From UBA6623 sp965238125 (lineage in GTDB: Bacteria; Acidobacteriota; Terriglobia; Bryobacterales; UBA6623): a stretch of 64,000 nucleotides of DNA. Positions 60,892-64,000 of the stretch are shown piece after piece. The stretch is taken from positions 4,030,001 to 4,094,000 of the forward strand of contig OZ250179.1 in the NCBI GenBank assembly GCA_965238125.1, read 5' to 3'. The translations under genes and the position numbers were made by a program. The notes beneath the pieces are model-generated. The model made no database searches and had not been told where the DNA came from. It saw only the letters and a list, made by a program, of their open reading frames with translations. Position 1 is the stretch's first letter, and every line of letters starts with the position of its first letter.

Positions 60892-62604
60892 ATGGCACAA
60901 GTACCCAAAAGTCCCGAAACCTATGATGTCGTCGTCGTCGGCTCGGGCGCCGGAGGCGGCACGACCACGCGAGTCCTCGCTGAGATGGGCGTCAAGGTCG
61001 CCCTAGTCGAAGCCGGGCCCATGCTTGACCCCGCCACCGAATTCAAGGAGCACCAATGGCCCCGCGATTGGGACCATCGCGGCGCTGATGAGGGCGGCAA
61101 GGCCTACTTCGGAAGACAGAAACCGTTCGGCTTCTTCGCCACCACCAGCGGCGGTTGGGAACTCGATGGCGAGCCCTATACGGTCGGCCAAGGCAGTCAA
61201 TTCAAGTGGTTCCGCTCGCGCGTCGTCGGCGGACGCACCAATCATTACGGCCGCATGTCGTTCCGGCTTTCGCAGATCGATTTCAGCGGCTACGATCGCG
61301 ACGGGCTGGGTGTAAACTGGCCGATCAGCTACGACGAAATTTCTCCCTACTACGACAAGGCCGAGAAGTTCATCGGCGTCACCGGCACCGTCGAGGGCAT
61401 CCCCACCGCGCCCGACGGGATCTTTCAAAAAGCCCCGACTCCCAAAGCCCACGAGCACATGATTCGCGCGGCGGGAAAGACGCTCGGGATTCCTTTCATC
61501 GCCAATCGCCGCGCCATCATCACGAGCAACCATAACGGGCGCGCCGCTTGCCACTACTGCGGCCAGTGCGGACGAGGTTGCCTAACGGCCTCGGCCTACG
61601 CTTCGAGTCAAGTCGAGATCTTCCCCGCCATCGAGGGTGGCAACGTGACGCTGTTTACAGAGGCGATGGTGCGCGAAGTGCTGACCGACGCGAGCGGCAA
61701 GGCGACGGGCGTGCTTTACGTCAACCGCAAGACGCGCCGCGAAGAGCGCGTCATGGGGCGCATCGTCGTCCTCGCCGCCGGGTCGTGCGAGTCGGCCCGC
61801 ATCCTGCTCAACTCGCAATCGAATTTATTCCCTAACGGCTTGGCGAACGGCTCGGGCCAGGTGGGGCGCAACTTGATGGATACGGTCGGCTTCAGCGTCA
61901 GCGGGCGCGTGCCGTCGCTGGAGGGCATGCGGCCCTATAACACCGACGGCTTCGGGGGGGCGCATCTTTACGCTCCTTGGTGGGGTTGGAAGGATCACGC
62001 CAAGCTCGGCTTCCCGCGCGGCTATCACATCGAGTTCGGAGGCGGTTTCCGCATGCCGGGCGTCGGCTCGTTCCACGGCGCCGGGAGGCATTATGGCTAC
62101 GGCAAGAAGATGAAGCAGCGCATTCGAGAACAGTACGGCTCGGGAATCGGGTTCGCCGGCCGCGGCGAGATGATGCCCAACAAGAACAGCTACTGCGAAA
62201 TCGATCCCGACGTGGTCGACAAATGGGGCATCCCGGTCTTGAAATTCCACTTCAAGTGGACCGATTACGAGTGGAAGCAAGCGCGTCATATGGAAGCGAC
62301 CTTCAAGGACATCATCGGAACCCTTGGCGGACACGTGACCGGCATGGGCAACCAATGGGAGAAGCAGGGTATCAGCGTTCCCGGCACGATCATTCACGAG
62401 GTCGGCACCGCGCGCATGGGCGCCGACGCGCGCTCATCAGTGGTCAATCCCCACATGCAGGCCCACGACGTCAAGAACCTCTTCGTGTGCGACGGCTCGG
62501 TTTTCGTGACCAATCCCGACAAGAACCCCACGCTGACGATCAACGCGCTTTCCTGGCGCGCGGCTGAATTCATGGCCGAGGAGTTGAGGAAAGGCAATGT
62601 CTGA
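60892..62604 (+). CDS. GMC-family oxidoreductase (dehydrogenase large subunit)
   Basis: 570 aa FAD enzyme. N-terminal Rossmann VVVVGSGAGGGTTTRVLAEM near residue 13 and ALVEAGP. Substrate domain with VVGGRTNHYGRMSFR, the Cys-rich CHYCGQCGRGC, and VLAAGSCESARILL. C-terminal GMC_oxred_C with HEVGTARMGADARSSVVNPH and NPTLTINALSWRAAEF. It oxidises an alcohol or sugar in the periplasm. No signal peptide is visible, but the next gene overlaps by 8 bp and carries one. The pair probably forms a gluconate-2-dehydrogenase-like complex. Confidence 0.92.
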   Translation: MAQVPKSPETYDVVVVGSGAGGGTTTRVLAEMGVKVALVEAGPMLDPATEFKEHQWPRDWDHRGADEGGKAYFGRQKPFGFFATTSGGWELDGEPYTVGQGSQFKWFRSRVVGGRTNHYGRMSFRLSQIDFSGYDRDGLGVNWPISYDEISPYYDKAEKFIGVTGTVEGIPTAPDGIFQKAPTPKAHEHMIRAAGKTLGIPFIANRRAIITSNHNGRAACHYCGQCGRGCLTASAYASSQVEIFPAIEGGNVTLFTEAMVREVLTDASGKATGVLYVNRKTRREERVMGRIVVLAAGSCESARILLNSQSNLFPNGLANGSGQVGRNLMDTVGFSVSGRVPSLEGMRPYNTDGFGGAHLYAPWWGWKDHAKLGFPRGYHIEFGGGFRMPGVGSFHGAGRHYGYGKKMKQRIREQYGSGIGFAGRGEMMPNKNSYCEIDPDVVDKWGIPVLKFHFKWTDYEWKQARHMEATFKDIIGTLGGHVTGMGNQWEKQGISVPGTIIHEVGTARMGADARSSVVNPHMQAHDVKNLFVCDGSVFVTNPDKNPTLTINALSWRAAEFMAEELRKGNV

Positions 62605-63304
62605 ACTGATTCACATCGACGACCCGAAGGGACGCGAACGGGTTTCCCGCCGCGAGATTTTGCGCGGTATCGCGCTCGGGCTCACCGTCGCGGGCATCGG
62701 GCGGCTCGACCCGGCCTCGGCGCAGCACGTGCACGAAGAAGTCAAGCGCGGTAAGGCGGCCGACGGCACTTACACGCCCGGGCTGTTCACCGAGCATGAG
62801 TTCAAGACCGTCAAGAGGTTGGCGGAATTGATCGTCCCCGCCGATGAGAAGGGGCCGAGCGCCGCCGACGCTGGGGCGGCGGAGTTTATCGATTTACTGT
62901 GCAGCCAAAACGACGTGCTGGCCAAGATCTACACGGGTGGTCTGAGTTGGATGGACGCCCGCATGCGCCAAGATCACGAAACCACGTTCGTCGAGGCCTC
63001 GGAATCGCAACAAACCGCATTGCTCGCTCGGCTGGTCGAGGCGGAACGAGCCGCCGCCGAGGCCGACCATGCCTGGGGTGAATCGGAACATGTCGATTTT
63101 CGCGATTACGGCATCGAGAAGCGCTCCGACTTCGCCGCTGGCGTCAGCTTTTTCGACTGGGTCCGCAAGATGTCGATCGACGCCTATTACACCAGCGAAG
63201 CAGGCGTGAAAGATGTCGGCTATATCGGCAACGACGCTCTCTCGGAATACACCGTCCCGCAAGAGGCGATCGACTTCATGATGGACAAAACGGGAATGGG
63301 TTAG
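62597..63304 (+). CDS. Gluconate 2-dehydrogenase subunit 3 family, Tat signal
   Basis: 235 aa. Twin-arginine signal SRREILRGIALGLTVAGIGR at about residues 17-36, followed by the subunit-3 core (FTEHEFKTVKRLAELIVPAD, DAGAAEFIDLLCSQND, GLSWMDARM) ending with a GNDALSEYTVP segment. It overlaps the GMC gene by 8 bp. Since the catalytic subunit lacks a leader, export by hitch-hiking on this Tat signal is likely. IS630 copy D starts 22 bp after its stop. Confidence 0.9.
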   Translation: MSELIHIDDPKGRERVSRREILRGIALGLTVAGIGRLDPASAQHVHEEVKRGKAADGTYTPGLFTEHEFKTVKRLAELIVPADEKGPSAADAGAAEFIDLLCSQNDVLAKIYTGGLSWMDARMRQDHETTFVEASESQQTALLARLVEAERAAAEADHAWGESEHVDFRDYGIEKRSDFAAGVSFFDWVRKMSIDAYYTSEAGVKDVGYIGNDALSEYTVPQEAIDFMMDKTGMG

Positions 63305-63323
63305 GCCGACCGGCCGGTCGTTC

Positions 63324-64000
63324 TACTGAGTCTCGCATAATATACTGTCAATCGAGACAAAGAGAAGACTGTTTCCAGAAAGCGGTAATCAAGCGCGGTT
63401 TGCGGCGCATTCGCCGCAGCGCTTTGCGGGCGCGCTCGTCGAGTTCCCAGTAGTCCTTCGGGCAGACGTTGGGCAACTCGTGCTGCTTCCAGTACGCCCA
63501 AATGTATTCCACCGGGTTCAACTCCGGCGCATAGGGCGGCAAGTACTCCGTTGCGATGTGATCCTCGGAGAGCTGGATGAACTCCCGCACCAGGCGGCTG
63601 CGGTGCGCCGGCAGCCGGTCCCAGACGATCAGCAGTGGGCCGTCGATGTGGCGCACCAAAGCCTTCAGGAAGTCGATGACCTCCAGCTCGCCGATCGCGC
63701 CGGGATAGAGCCGGAAGTAAAAGTTGCGCAACGTCAGCCCGGCCGACACCGACAGCTTGTCCCAGTTGAAGTTGAACTCCAACACCGGTGTCTCGCCGCG
63801 CGGCGCCCAGGTGCGGCAACGATGCGGCTTCTGACTCAATCCGCTTTCGTCGATGAAGACGATCGTACGTTCTTCTTTGCGGGCTTTTTTTTAATGGCCG
63901 GCCAAGTCTTGCGCTGCCAGCCGCGGATGGCCTCTTCGTTGCGCTCCCGCGCTTTGCCGACGGGCCGTTGCGGGCTCCAACCGAGCGCCCGCAGGATCTT
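63324..64000 (-). mobile_element. IS630-family element, copy D (runs off window)
   Basis: End repeat CTGAGTCTCGCATAATATAC at 63326 with TA before it. Sequence as in copies B and C to the window edge. Confidence 0.9.
63348..64000 (-). CDS. IS630 transposase, copy D (partial)
   Basis: The catalytic frame (VFIDESGLSQ, VWDRLPAH, LNPVEYIW) ends at 63,348; the A_AAA_AAG site is at 63890-63884. Upstream, the HTH frame continues off the window. Catalytic half identical in protein sequence to copies B and C. Confidence 0.85.

Noticed and set aside
1..64000. tRNA, rRNA, riboswitch or CRISPR loci
   Set aside because: I read the intergenic regions for cloverleaf landmarks, conserved rRNA segments and spaced direct repeats, and found none I can support.

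Overview
The window looks like part of an Acidobacteriota chromosome, probably Bryobacterales/Solibacter-like. This is inferred from family content, since no rRNA or other marker is present. The supporting signs are carboxypeptidase-regulatory-domain TonB receptors, serine/threonine kinases with short non-coding leaders, a truncated VWFA-type secreted protein, a GMC dehydrogenase with a Tat-exported small subunit, and futalosine-pathway MqnD. The DNA is GC-rich. I see no tRNA, rRNA or CRISPR.

Layout. Bases 1-28,460 are accessory and heavily rearranged. They hold a partial TonB receptor, an IS630 copy, and a tyrosine recombinase with a truncated IS91 transposase. Next come a TonB receptor with His/Asp/Glu-rich loops beside a Cys/His-rich exported protein, repeated serine/threonine-kinase 5' modules (one nearly full-length but frameshifted), cfa, a TPR protein and a CBS protein. 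Two almost identical, oppositely oriented IS630 copies (14,740 and 27,366) bracket about 11.5 kb. That interval carries phage and integrase scraps, an RpoD-like sigma factor, a SWIM zinc-finger protein with a primase-helicase of the TOTE conflict type, a double-HTH regulator and an exported-looking D-2-hydroxyacid dehydrogenase.

From about 28.5 kb the content becomes chromosomal housekeeping: dprA-topA, DUF488, a flippase and methyltransferase (surface glycans), an ArsC/LMW-phosphatase, deoC with an N-terminal extension, a GAF-GAF-PP2C phosphatase, lysA, miaA, an OmpH-like chaperone, a tandem acetoacetate-decarboxylase-like protein, OsmC, a cyclophilin, a ComEA-like protein, DUF2520, a HEAT-repeat protein, mqnD, glpK and the GMC pair. 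This part is interrupted by three more IS630-family insertions, one IS110 element, and at least six copies of a roughly 200-300 bp intergenic repeat.

Main observations. (1) The OsmC-family gene at 48,176-48,640 has an in-frame TGA exactly where the peroxidatic Cys belongs, followed 26 nt later by a hairpin with a GGC apical loop. This fits a selenoprotein with a bacterial SECIS. (2) A two-gene SWIM/primase-helicase operon is a candidate defence or conflict system inside an IS-bounded island. (3) The main IS630 family expresses its transposase through a canonical A_AAA_AAG -1 frameshift site, and one copy has lost 31 codons of its helix-turn-helix in frame. (4) Kinase 5' modules recur with a conserved -10-like box 9-10 nt before the start codon, suggesting leaderless mRNAs, and two carry a perfect palindrome. 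(5) An interspersed repeat appears to supply the start codon of miaA.
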